Shown: positions 1-5,750 of the stretch, in pieces
How positions within the stretch are numbered: position 1 is the first letter of the stretch
Layout of the letters: each line of letters begins with the position of its first letter
From: an uncultured Alphaproteobacteria bacterium
GTDB lineage: Bacteria > Pseudomonadota > Alphaproteobacteria > Caulobacterales > Caulobacteraceae
Direction of reading: 5' to 3'
NCBI GenBank assembly: GCA_903928755.1
Contig: CAIYSH010000242.1
Span: forward strand, 1 to 9,746
DNA length: 9,746 bases
Made by a program: the position numbers and the translations under genes
Notes under the pieces: model-generated
The model's input: only the letters and a program-made list of their open reading frames with translations
Databases searched by the model: none
Told to the model about the DNA's origin: nothing

Positions 1-543
1 CTGCGAACCAACCAGCCTTGGCCGTTCCAACTGGCTTGGTGGAAGAAACAGGGCGTGCGCACGATCATCAATCTGCGCGGTGGCTTTGATGGCAGTTTCC
101 ACGCGCTGGAAAAGGATGCCTGCGAGCGTCTGGGCCTGAACCTGGTCGACTTCACCATCACGTCGCGGGAAGTGCCCAGCCGGGCCCGGGTGCACGGTGC
201 CAAGGCCCTGTTCGAGAGCCTGGAATATCCAGCCCTCATGCACTGCAAGTCAGGGGCGGACCGGGCCGGCATCATGAGTGTCTTCTACATGCACTTCCGC
301 AAGGGCCTGCCGATCCGCGATGCCCTGGAACAGTTGTCGCTCAAATACCTGCATGTGAAGGCCGGCAAGACCGGGGTGCTGGACTATACCTTCGAGCGCT
401 ATCTCGACCAGGGCGAGCCCCGGGGACAGACCTTCCTGGAATGGGTGGACAGCCCCGACTATGACGAGGCCGCCATCAAGGCCGACTTCCGCTCCAACAT
501 GTGGGGCCGTCTGCTGACTGACGGGCTCCTGAAGCGGGAATAG
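1..543 (+). CDS. Dual-specificity/tyrosine phosphatase family protein, CtpA-like (5' end missing)
   Basis: The reading frame is open from base 1, so the true start lies outside the window; 180 residues are visible, ending at TAG 541-543. The frame carries the cysteine phosphatase signature HCKSGADRAG (visible residues 81-90), with nucleophile Cys82 and phosphate-binding Arg88 in the C(X)5R spacing. An upstream INLRG strand and a VDF segment fit the compact dual-specificity phosphatase fold. There is no signal peptide or membrane segment in the visible part. The sequence recalls the alphaproteobacterial family of Caulobacter CtpA, an essential PTP-like protein linked to lipid A phosphate processing and outer-membrane integrity. 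That assignment is from memory and from context, because DUF4170 and CysQ-like genes often lie near Kdo/lipid A genes. The substrate could equally be a protein phosphotyrosine. An internal GTG at 55 could be mistaken for the start, but homology-like sequence continues upstream of it. The gene converges on the DUF4170 gene with 9 nt between stop codons. Confidence 0.8.
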   Translation: MRTNQPWPFQLAWWKKQGVRTIINLRGGFDGSFHALEKDACERLGLNLVDFTITSREVPSRARVHGAKALFESLEYPALMHCKSGADRAGIMSVFYMHFRKGLPIRDALEQLSLKYLHVKAGKTGVLDYTFERYLDQGEPRGQTFLEWVDSPDYDEAAIKADFRSNMWGRLLTDGLLKRE

Positions 544-552
544 CCTGACCGA

Positions 553-783
553 TCAGTGCCCGTCGTCCTTGGGGTCCAGCAGTCTGTGGGCGTGGATGAT
601 GAAATAGCGCATCAGGGCATTGTCGACCGTGGACTGGGCCTTGGTGCGCCAGGCGGCGAGGGCGGCTTCGTGGCTGGGATAGGCGCCGACCAGGTCGATC
701 TTGTTGAGGTCGCGGAACTTCACGCCTTCCACATCCTCCAATTCGCCGCCGATCACGAGATGAAGAAGCTGGCTGTCAGGCAT
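553..783 (-). CDS. DUF4170 domain-containing protein
   Basis: A 76-residue soluble protein with no signal peptide or membrane segment. It opens with a LHLVIGGEL strand, has a central YPSHEAALAAWR segment and ends in RYFIIHAHRLLDP. This is the pattern I recognise as DUF4170, a small family found almost only in alphaproteobacteria and commonly placed beside CysQ-like and Kdo-transferase genes. No function is established. The ATG at 783 is preceded by AAGGAAA (792-798) with an 8-nt spacer, which fixes the start. The gene lies downstream of cysQ on the same strand but is separated from it by a strong terminator, so it probably has its own promoter in the AT-rich gap 799-870. It ends tail-to-tail against the phosphatase gene. 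Confidence 0.85.
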   Translation of the reverse strand: MPDSQLLHLVIGGELEDVEGVKFRDLNKIDLVGAYPSHEAALAAWRTKAQSTVDNALMRYFIIHAHRLLDPKDDGH

Positions 784-870
784 GGGGCTGGTTTCCTTCG
801 GGAATTCAATTGAGCAAGCGCTCTTTCCCGATGGATAGAGTCCTATAAAGGGTTAAAAAGAGCTCTAATT
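784..870 (-). promoter_or_regulatory. AT-rich leader region upstream of the DUF4170 gene
   Basis: This stretch between the cysQ terminator and the DUF4170 start is clearly richer in A and T than its surroundings. It includes TTTATA-like and TTTTTAA runs when read on the minus strand. Because the terminator should block read-through, a promoter for DUF4170 is expected here. I could not place a -35/-10 pair with normal spacing, so only the region is marked. The Shine-Dalgarno AAGGAAA sits at 792-798. Confidence 0.3.
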
Positions 871-930
871 CAAAAAAACAGAGCATGTTTCGATCCGACA
901 ACAGGTTCCATCCTGCCGGAACATGCTCTA
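871..930 (-). terminator. Intrinsic terminator after cysQ
   Basis: Read on the minus strand, a stem starts inside the cysQ stop codon: AGAGCATGTT (880-889) pairs perfectly with AACATGCTCT (920-929). The stem extends by one G-T pair and two more C-G pairs to about 13 bp. The 24-nt loop contains a smaller CAGG/CCTG hairpin (902-905 with 912-915). The 3' arm is followed at once by seven U residues (complement of 872-878). Strong stem plus U tract is the classic intrinsic terminator form. It closes the ubiD-MAPEG-pmbA-cysQ unit. Confidence 0.8.
880..929. repeat. Palindromic intergenic repeat of GAGCATG...CATGCTC type
   Basis: The 50-bp element has GAGCATG/CATGCTC ends, CCG/CGA inner stem bases and an inner CAGG/CCTG. 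From memory this matches the layout of short palindromic repeats scattered between genes in Rhizobiales and Caulobacterales genomes. Only one copy is in the window, so its repeated nature cannot be shown here. It doubles as the cysQ terminator and overlaps the cysQ stop codon. Confidence 0.5.
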
Positions 931-1710
931 GCCGAGGGGCGAGACCCGCTGCAGGATCAAGGGTGCCAGCCGGGGTGCGGCGCAAACAAGGCTCGCCTGC
1001 TGTGGATTCGGCTGATTGTAGGCGAAGGGACGTCCCGTGCGGTCGCTGCAATGGGCCTTGGCTTCAATTGCAATCAGGTCGGCCGCTGCAATGTCCCAGT
1101 CGCTCTTTGGACCCATGGCGATCGTCGCATCAAAGGCACCGCTCGCCACCAGACACATGCGATAGGCCGTGGAATTGCGCGGTTCGATGCGCATGCTGGG
1201 CCAGGGTGTAGGCCAGGCCGGGTGTTTGAACATGACTTCGTCGCCGACCATGCCGCAGCCCTCGACCCGGTCGGTCTGGCTGGCCTCGATCACCTTGCCA
1301 TTGAGACGGGCACCACCCTCGGTCCGGGCTGTATAGGTCTCGTCCAGATCCGGTGCGAATACCACCGCCGCCACCGGCCGCCCGGCCTCTACCACCGCAA
1401 TGCAGACCGACCACCAGGGGCGACCCTTCACGAAGGCGCGCGTGCCATCGATGGGGTCGACCACGAACAGCCGGGTCCTGGCCAGTCGGTCGGTATTGTC
1501 GGCGGTTTCTTCCGACAACCAGCCATAGTCCGGCCGGGCTGTCCGCAGCCGTTCGGCCAGCAGGGCGTCTGCCGCCAGATCAGCATTGGTCAGGGGCGAA
1601 TTGCCCGGCTTGTAGTCGACCTCAAGTCCTGCGCTGCGCAGGCGCAGGGCCATGGCACCGGCTTCGCGGGCGGCGTCGACAATCAGGTCCAGATCAGCGG
1701 AATGCGTCAC
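928..1710 (-). CDS. cysQ: CysQ-like 3'(2'),5'-bisphosphate nucleotidase / inositol monophosphatase family
   Basis: A 260-residue cytoplasmic enzyme of the lithium-sensitive, Mg-dependent phosphatase superfamily. The metal-binding signatures are all present: LSEE (65-68), DPIDGT (85-90) and WDIAAAD (205-211). A KPGNSPLTNAD segment (34-44) is also typical. CysQ removes the 3'-phosphate from PAP (adenosine 3',5'-bisphosphate), which arises from sulfate activation and phosphopantetheine transfer. An inositol-1-phosphatase activity cannot be excluded from sequence alone. The start is GTG, and the GTGA there shares 4 nt with the pmbA stop TGA, so translation is probably coupled to pmbA; a GGAAA lies very close upstream. 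It is the last gene of the ubiD-MAPEG-pmbA-cysQ unit and its TAG stop lies inside the terminator stem. Confidence 0.85.
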   Translation of the reverse strand: MTHSADLDLIVDAAREAGAMALRLRSAGLEVDYKPGNSPLTNADLAADALLAERLRTARPDYGWLSEETADNTDRLARTRLFVVDPIDGTRAFVKGRPWWSVCIAVVEAGRPVAAVVFAPDLDETYTARTEGGARLNGKVIEASQTDRVEGCGMVGDEVMFKHPAWPTPWPSMRIEPRNSTAYRMCLVASGAFDATIAMGPKSDWDIAAADLIAIEAKAHCSDRTGRPFAYNQPNPQQASLVCAAPRLAPLILQRVSPLG

Positions 1711-3047
1711 TTTCCGGCTATGGCCAGGCCGTCCACCAGGATCGAGGGGGCATTGGCTGCGCCCCGGAATTCGAGGTCAGACCCGGGAATCAACCGGGCA
1801 AACATGTCGATCAGATTGCCGGCAACAGTGATCTCGGTGACGGGATGGGCCAGCTCCCCCTTCTCGAACCAATAGCCTGAACAGCCCACCGACCAGTCGC
1901 CGGTATTGCCATTCAAAGAGGGGCCGAACATCGAGGTTACCAGCACCCCCGATCCAGCATCGGCCATGAGGCCGGCCTGGTCCCGGTCCCCGGGCATCAG
2001 GGTCAGGTTGGAGGTGCCAACCCCGGCCGGGCCGGCGGACCCGCGGGAGGCATGTCCGGTGGTGGTCAGGCCCAGTTGCCGGGCTGACGATGTGTTAAGC
2101 AGCCAGGTGGTCAGCACCCCGTCATCGATCAGCTTCCAGAGCCGGTTTGCAACGCCTTCATCATCGAATGGCGAAGAGCCGAGTCCGCGTATCCTGTGCG
2201 GGTCATCGGTGATGGTAACGCCCCTGGCGAAGACCTGTTCGCCGAGCTTGTCCTTGAGGAAGGATGTCCCGCGGGCAATGGATGGCCCGCTGACGGCCCC
2301 CAGCAGGGGACTGATCAGCGACATGGCCAGACGGTTTTCAAAGATGACGGCCGCTGTGGTCGAGGCGATCTTGCGCGCCCCGAGCCGGGCTGCGGCGCGG
2401 CGTCCGGCTTCGCGGCCAATGGCTTCGGGCGTTGGCAGGTCGGCACGCCAACGCACCGAGCGACCGTCATATCCCCCTTCCATGGCCTCACCATCACCGG
2501 CGACGACCGAGGCCCCTATGGAAAAGCCCGAAGCCTTGTGATGGCCGGAAAAACCGTTTGAGGTGACCAGACGCCATTCCGACCTGGACGCCATGGCCGA
2601 GCCACCTTCGGAATTGGTGATCTGCGGCATGGCGCGGGCGGCGTCCTCGGCGGCCCGGGCGACATCTTCCAGAGAATCCGGAGATGGCTCTGACGGATCG
2701 AACAGGTCGAGGTCAGGATAGGGGCCCCTGGCATGCAGGCTGGCGTCCGCCAGACCGGCATAGGGGTCCTCAGGTGCCAGCCGGGCCATGGCCACCGCCC
2801 GCTCCACCAGCTTGGCGCGTGCAGAGGGCGACATGTCGGACCCCGATACGGTGGCGTGCTGGCGTCCCACAAATACCCGCAGGCTCAGGTCGCGGGACTC
2901 CTCCCGCTCGACTTCTTCCAGCTTGCCCAGGCGGACATTGATTCCCAGGGCCTGACGTTCAGACCCGACGGCTTCAGCGGAGTCGGCACCGGCGCGAAGG
3001 GCCGCGGCGACCACATCAGATAAAATGTTCTCATCCATATCCGCCAT
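1707..3047 (-). CDS. pmbA: PmbA/TldE-type metalloprotease partner (TldD/PmbA family)
   Basis: A 446-residue protein, close to the roughly 450 of E. coli PmbA. Conserved blocks include GAVSGPSIARGTSFLKDKLG (250-269), RGLGSSPFDDEGV (287-299) and DGVLTTWLLNTSSARQLGL (309-327), which match the family closely, and NTGDWSVGCSGYWFEKGEL (381-399) near the C terminus. No HExxxH zinc motif is present, which separates it from catalytic TldD and fits the TldE/PmbA subunit. In E. coli the TldD-TldE complex degrades CcdA and trims the microcin B17 precursor; the native target here is unknown. No tldD is in the window. The ATG at 3047 has AGGGG (3055-3059) 7 nt upstream; a second ATG three codons in is possible. 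The gene lies 27 nt after the MAPEG gene and overlaps cysQ by 4 nt. Confidence 0.9.
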   Translation of the reverse strand: MADMDENILSDVVAAALRAGADSAEAVGSERQALGINVRLGKLEEVEREESRDLSLRVFVGRQHATVSGSDMSPSARAKLVERAVAMARLAPEDPYAGLADASLHARGPYPDLDLFDPSEPSPDSLEDVARAAEDAARAMPQITNSEGGSAMASRSEWRLVTSNGFSGHHKASGFSIGASVVAGDGEAMEGGYDGRSVRWRADLPTPEAIGREAGRRAAARLGARKIASTTAAVIFENRLAMSLISPLLGAVSGPSIARGTSFLKDKLGEQVFARGVTITDDPHRIRGLGSSPFDDEGVANRLWKLIDDGVLTTWLLNTSSARQLGLTTTGHASRGSAGPAGVGTSNLTLMPGDRDQAGLMADAGSGVLVTSMFGPSLNGNTGDWSVGCSGYWFEKGELAHPVTEITVAGNLIDMFARLIPGSDLEFRGAANAPSILVDGLAIAGK

Positions 3048-3074
3048 ATGGCCGCCCCTGCGCCCGGGGGCAAG

Positions 3075-3476
3075 CTATGGCAGGGCGGAGAACAGCAGGG
3101 CGACAATCATGAACAGGTAGGCGACCCAGGTCAGGATCATGCCGATCGTCCTGGGAAAAGACGCGCCACCAGACCTGGACAGACCTACGGCATGGAGGGC
3201 GCGGCCGGTGAAGAGGGCGAATCCGGCCATGTGGATCACCATGGGTGAAGTCTGGACAACGGCCAGTATGGCCAGGCCTGCCAGGGCGGGGGGTACATAT
3301 TCCGTGGCATTGCCGAGGGCGCGGACAGCCTGAACCATTTCAGGAATGCCGTCATCACCAAGCAGGACCTTGTATTTTCGCCTCTGCTGAACGACCTGGA
3401 CCGACAAGGTCAGGATCAGCAGCAGATGGAGGCCAGCCCACAGGGCAGCGGCGTGTCCAGCAGCAAAAGCGTCCAA
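3075..3476 (-). CDS. MAPEG family membrane protein
   Basis: A 133-residue, very hydrophobic protein with about four membrane helices (roughly 9-30, 62-80, 82-98 and 110-131). The loop RALGNATEYVP (52-62) and the later GRALHAVG (91-98) match the MAPEG signature (membrane-associated proteins in eicosanoid and glutathione metabolism). Bacterial members are mostly uncharacterised; some are glutathione S-transferases or peroxidases, so a glutathione- or lipid-linked role is inference only. The start is TTG: an in-frame TGA lies five codons upstream, no other start codon falls between, and an AAAGGA Shine-Dalgarno (3484-3489) sits 7 nt before it. The ATG overlapping that site is out of frame. It is the second gene of the ubiD unit. 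Confidence 0.85.
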   Translation of the reverse strand: MDAFAAGHAAALWAGLHLLLILTLSVQVVQQRRKYKVLLGDDGIPEMVQAVRALGNATEYVPPALAGLAILAVVQTSPMVIHMAGFALFTGRALHAVGLSRSGGASFPRTIGMILTWVAYLFMIVALLFSALP

Positions 3477-3483
3477 GTCGCCA

Positions 3484-3489
3484 TCCTTT
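3484..3489 (-). promoter_or_regulatory. Shine-Dalgarno that decides the TTG start of the MAPEG gene
   Basis: AAAGGA on the minus strand, 7 nt before TTG 3476-3474. It lies between the in-frame stop TGA (3491-3489) and the TTG, which is the only start codon available to this frame. Confidence 0.65.
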
Positions 3490-3506
3490 CAGGTTTGTCG
3501 CCTGCA

Positions 3507-3535
3507 ATTGCGCTGAGAAAGCCGTTCAGCGCAAT
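3507..3535 (-). promoter_or_regulatory. Hairpin between ubiD and the MAPEG gene
   Basis: ATTGCGCTGA (3507-3516) and TCAGCGCAAT (3526-3535) are perfect 10-bp inverted arms around a 9-nt loop. On the minus-strand transcript the hairpin forms 5 nt after the ubiD stop and about 30 nt before the MAPEG start. No U tract follows, so a full intrinsic terminator is unlikely. A partial terminator, an RNA-stability element protecting the ubiD 3' end, or a protein-binding palindrome are all possible. Confidence 0.55.
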
Positions 3536-3540
3536 GGGGA

Positions 3541-5067
3541 TCAACCGACGGGTGAGCCATCCCCCGGGAGACCAAGTTTCGCCCATTTTCCGGTAACGAG
3601 ATCAATGGTTGCCTGATCCATGCCCAGCTTCTGGCCCCATTCGCGGTGGGTTTCCGGCGGCCATTTGTTGGTGGCATCCAGACCGATCTTGGAGCCCAGT
3701 CCGGATTCCGGCGAGGCGAAGTCCAGATAGTCGATGGGTGTGCCTTCAATCAGGGTGACGTCCCGCGCCGGATCCATCCGGGTGGACAGGGCCCACATGA
3801 CGTCCTTCCAGTCCCGGGCATTGATGTCGTCATCCACGACGATTACCCACTTGGTGTACATGAACTGGCGCAGATAGCTCCAGACCCCCATCATCACCCG
3901 CTTGGCATGGCCGGGATAGGCCTTCTTCATCGAGACCACGGCGATGCGATAGGAACAGCCTTCCGGCGGCAGCCAGAAGTCGATGATTTCGGGGAACTGC
4001 TGGCGAAGCAGGGGGATGAAGACCTCATTCAACGCCTCGCCCAGCACGGAGGGCTCATCCGGCGGACGGCCGGTAAAGGTGGTCAGATAGATCGGGTTCT
4101 TCCGCATGGTGATGGCGGAAACCCGGAAGATCGGGAACTTCTCGACCGAATTGTAATAGCCGGTGTGATCGCCATAGGGGCCTTCATCAGCATACTCATC
4201 CAGCAGGACATGGCCCTCGATGACGATCTCGGCTTCGGCGGGCACCATCAGGGGGACGGTCTTGGCGGCCACCAGATCGACCCTGGAGCCCCGCATGAGA
4301 CCGGCAAACTGATATTCCGACAAGGTATCCGGGACCGGGGTCACGGCAGCGAGGATGGTGCCGGGATCGGCACCGATGACCGCGCAGGCGGGCAGGGGCT
4401 CGCGGGCGCCGGAAGCCTTCCAGCGCTGATGGTGCTGGGCGCCGCCCCGGTGGGCCAGCCAGCGCATGACCGTCCGGTTCCTGTCCAGGACCTGCATCCG
4501 GTAGATGCCGAGATTGTAGTTGTCTTCCCGCTTGTCGGACGGACCCTTGGTCACCACCAGAGGCCAGGTGATCAGGGGGGCTGGCTCCCCCGGCCAGCAG
4601 GTCTGGATGGGCAGTTTGGTCAGGTCGATCTGGTCGCCGGTCAGGACCACTTCCTGGACCGGGGCCTTCTTTACGGTGGCGGGGCGCATGGCCATGACGG
4701 TCTTGGCCAGAGGCAACATGTCCCAGGCATCCTTGAGGCCCCGGGGCGGTTCCGGCGCCCGCAGGAAGGCCAGGAGCTCGCCCACTTCCCGCAGGTCCGC
4801 CGCAGTAGTGCGTTCCCGACCATCCAGGGTGACTCCCATGGCCACCCGTTTGACCGTGCCGAACAGATTGACCAGGCAGGGCATGTCCGAGGGCTGGCCG
4901 TCAGCACGGATGACATTTTCGAACAGAACGGCGGGGCCGCCGGTCGCCAACAGGCGGCGCTGGATTTCCGTCATCTCCAGGACGGACGAGACGGGCTCGC
5001 TGACCCGGACCAGTTCCCCGGCGGCTTCCAGCTTGGCGATGAAGTCCCGCAAGGACCGATAGGCCAT
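3541..5067 (-). CDS. ubiD: UbiD family decarboxylase (3-octaprenyl-4-hydroxybenzoate carboxy-lyase)
   Basis: A 508-residue enzyme, near the 497 of E. coli UbiD. It removes the carboxyl group from polyprenyl-4-hydroxybenzoate in ubiquinone synthesis, using prenylated FMN made by UbiX (not in this window). Family marks include NLGIYR (185-190), which carries the conserved Arg, RWLAHRGGA (202-210), the acidic DEYADEGPYGDHTGYY block (290-305), and EGTPIDYLDFASP with SGLGSK and LDATNKW near the C terminus (441-469). The frame opens 18 codons further upstream, but the ATG at 5067 is chosen: it gives the canonical MAYRSLRDFI beginning, has GGGAG (5073-5077) 5 nt upstream, and the longer start would fall inside the predicted -35 box. 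It is the first gene of a minus-strand unit with the MAPEG gene, pmbA and cysQ. Related UbiD enzymes act on other aromatic acids, but this sequence is close to the ubiquinone type. Confidence 0.93.
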   Translation of the reverse strand: MAYRSLRDFIAKLEAAGELVRVSEPVSSVLEMTEIQRRLLATGGPAVLFENVIRADGQPSDMPCLVNLFGTVKRVAMGVTLDGRERTTAADLREVGELLAFLRAPEPPRGLKDAWDMLPLAKTVMAMRPATVKKAPVQEVVLTGDQIDLTKLPIQTCWPGEPAPLITWPLVVTKGPSDKREDNYNLGIYRMQVLDRNRTVMRWLAHRGGAQHHQRWKASGAREPLPACAVIGADPGTILAAVTPVPDTLSEYQFAGLMRGSRVDLVAAKTVPLMVPAEAEIVIEGHVLLDEYADEGPYGDHTGYYNSVEKFPIFRVSAITMRKNPIYLTTFTGRPPDEPSVLGEALNEVFIPLLRQQFPEIIDFWLPPEGCSYRIAVVSMKKAYPGHAKRVMMGVWSYLRQFMYTKWVIVVDDDINARDWKDVMWALSTRMDPARDVTLIEGTPIDYLDFASPESGLGSKIGLDATNKWPPETHREWGQKLGMDQATIDLVTGKWAKLGLPGDGSPVG

Positions 5068-5092
5068 GACAACTCCCGTGTTCGGTCTGGGT

Positions 5093-5121
5093 GATCTAGT
5101 GCCGATGAGAGGGCATGTCAC
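5093..5121 (-). promoter_or_regulatory. Predicted promoter of ubiD
   Basis: On the minus strand, ACTAGATC (5100-5093) matches seven of eight positions of the Caulobacter housekeeping -10 consensus GCTANAWC. GTGACAT (5121-5115) resembles the -35 consensus TTGACGS, and the 14-nt spacer is within the known 10-14 range. Transcription would start near 5086, giving a leader of about 20 nt that holds the ubiD Shine-Dalgarno. The consensus is quoted from memory. Confidence 0.55.
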
Positions 5122-5124
5122 CCT

Positions 5125-5152
5125 TTGCGCACGCCGGGTTCGGGCCTAAGCT
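5125..5152 (+). promoter_or_regulatory. Possible promoter for the antitoxin-like gene, giving a leaderless mRNA
   Basis: TTGCGC (5125-5130) and TAAGCT (5147-5152) are 16 nt apart. A start 8-9 nt after the -10 would fall on the ATG at 5161. No Shine-Dalgarno precedes that ATG, which agrees with a leaderless message. The -10 box is a weak match, so this is tentative. Confidence 0.3.
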
Positions 5153-5160
5153 CTGTTTCC

Positions 5161-5379
5161 ATGAAAACCCTCGACCTTGACGACCTGCCGCCCAGGCTTG
5201 CCCAGCTGCTCACCGGCCTGGAAGCGGGTGAGGAGCTGGTCCTGGTCCAGAACGGCGTGGTGGTCAGCCGGATGACGGGCATTGCCGTCCCTGCAGCCGA
5301 GCCTGAACCCCCGCCAAGCCAGGAACGCGCCGCCGAGATTTTCGAGCAGTTCCGATCCCTTATGGAAGACGAGTTCTAG
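5161..5379 (+). CDS. Small Phd/YefM-antitoxin-like protein, solitary
   Basis: A 72-residue soluble acidic protein. The N-terminal half, with LPPRLAQLLTGLEAGEELVL (roughly 10-29) then QNGVVVSRM, follows the Phd/YefM antitoxin pattern of a helix, an 'AGEE' turn, a beta strand and a basic 'G..V.R' strand. A proline-rich linker (about 43-51) leads to a C-terminal acidic helix ending LMEDEF, the sort of tail that binds a toxin in true antitoxins. No toxin gene is adjacent: ubiD lies upstream on the other strand and MmcQ/YjbR converges from downstream. It may be an orphan antitoxin, a small DNA-binding regulator or a family of unknown role. The ATG at 5161 is chosen over a TTG at 5125 because conserved-looking sequence begins there. 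Its stop shares CTAG with the next gene. Confidence 0.65.
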   Translation: MKTLDLDDLPPRLAQLLTGLEAGEELVLVQNGVVVSRMTGIAVPAAEPEPPPSQERAAEIFEQFRSLMEDEF

Positions 5380-5726
5380 CTTGCCGCCCTGGACGCATCG
5401 TAGGCCTTGACCACCTTCTTCGGGGCGACGGTCCGCCATTTCCGCTCAAGGAAGTTCCGGAAGGATCCGGGATGCAGGGTGGCGATCCGGGCCAGGACGC
5501 TGGGATAGTCCTTGTAGTGCGGCGTGATGTGGAAGGTGTCGGGCTCGGCCTCCATCAGCATCTCCCGCTCATCCGGGCTGATCCCCACCAGCACCACGCT
5601 CTGGTCCTCCCGGCGCAGGCGCGTGAAGAACTTGCCGTTCACCTTGTAGGCGGGCGACCCATAGGACACCCCCTTCTCGGCGCCGGGAAAGCTCATGATG
5701 ATGGCTTCCATCTCCTCAGGCGTCAT
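5376..5726 (-). CDS. MmcQ/YjbR family protein
   Basis: A 116-residue soluble protein with the MmcQ/YjbR (CyaY-like double-wing fold) layout: FPGAEKGVSYGSPAYKVNGKF (13-33), an ISPDEREMLMEAEPDTF segment (49-65) and a C-terminal YPSVLARIATLHPGSFRNFL stretch (74-93) with a conserved Trp97. Members are often labelled DNA-binding, but their function is not established. ATG 5726 is preceded by GAGAGG (5732-5737) with a 5-nt spacer. It lies 24 nt downstream of the gamma-glutamyltransferase gene on the same strand and is probably co-transcribed with it. Its TAG stop is the reverse strand of the CTAG that also ends the antitoxin-like gene. Confidence 0.85.
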   Translation of the reverse strand: MTPEEMEAIIMSFPGAEKGVSYGSPAYKVNGKFFTRLRREDQSVVLVGISPDEREMLMEAEPDTFHITPHYKDYPSVLARIATLHPGSFRNFLERKWRTVAPKKVVKAYDASRAAS

Positions 5727-5750
5727 GTCTGCCTCTCTTTTCCCTGACGG

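Noticed and set aside
806..1051. Minus-strand open frame over the cysQ 3' end and the terminator
   Set aside because: It runs through the terminator stem and lies in another frame of cysQ.
1051..1875. Plus-strand open frame opposite cysQ (274 codons)
   Set aside because: Low-complexity Gly/Arg/His-rich product, entirely antisense to a well-supported enzyme and crossing the pmbA/cysQ junction.
3646..5094. Long plus-strand open frame opposite ubiD (482 codons)
   Set aside because: It is antisense to a clear UbiD gene; GC-rich third positions keep reverse frames open. The product is Gly/Asp/His-rich with no recognisable domain.
5068..5121. 18-codon N-terminal extension of UbiD
   Set aside because: It would start inside the predicted -35 box and lacks a ribosome site; the ATG at 5067 has GGGAG at 5-nt spacing and gives the usual UbiD N terminus.
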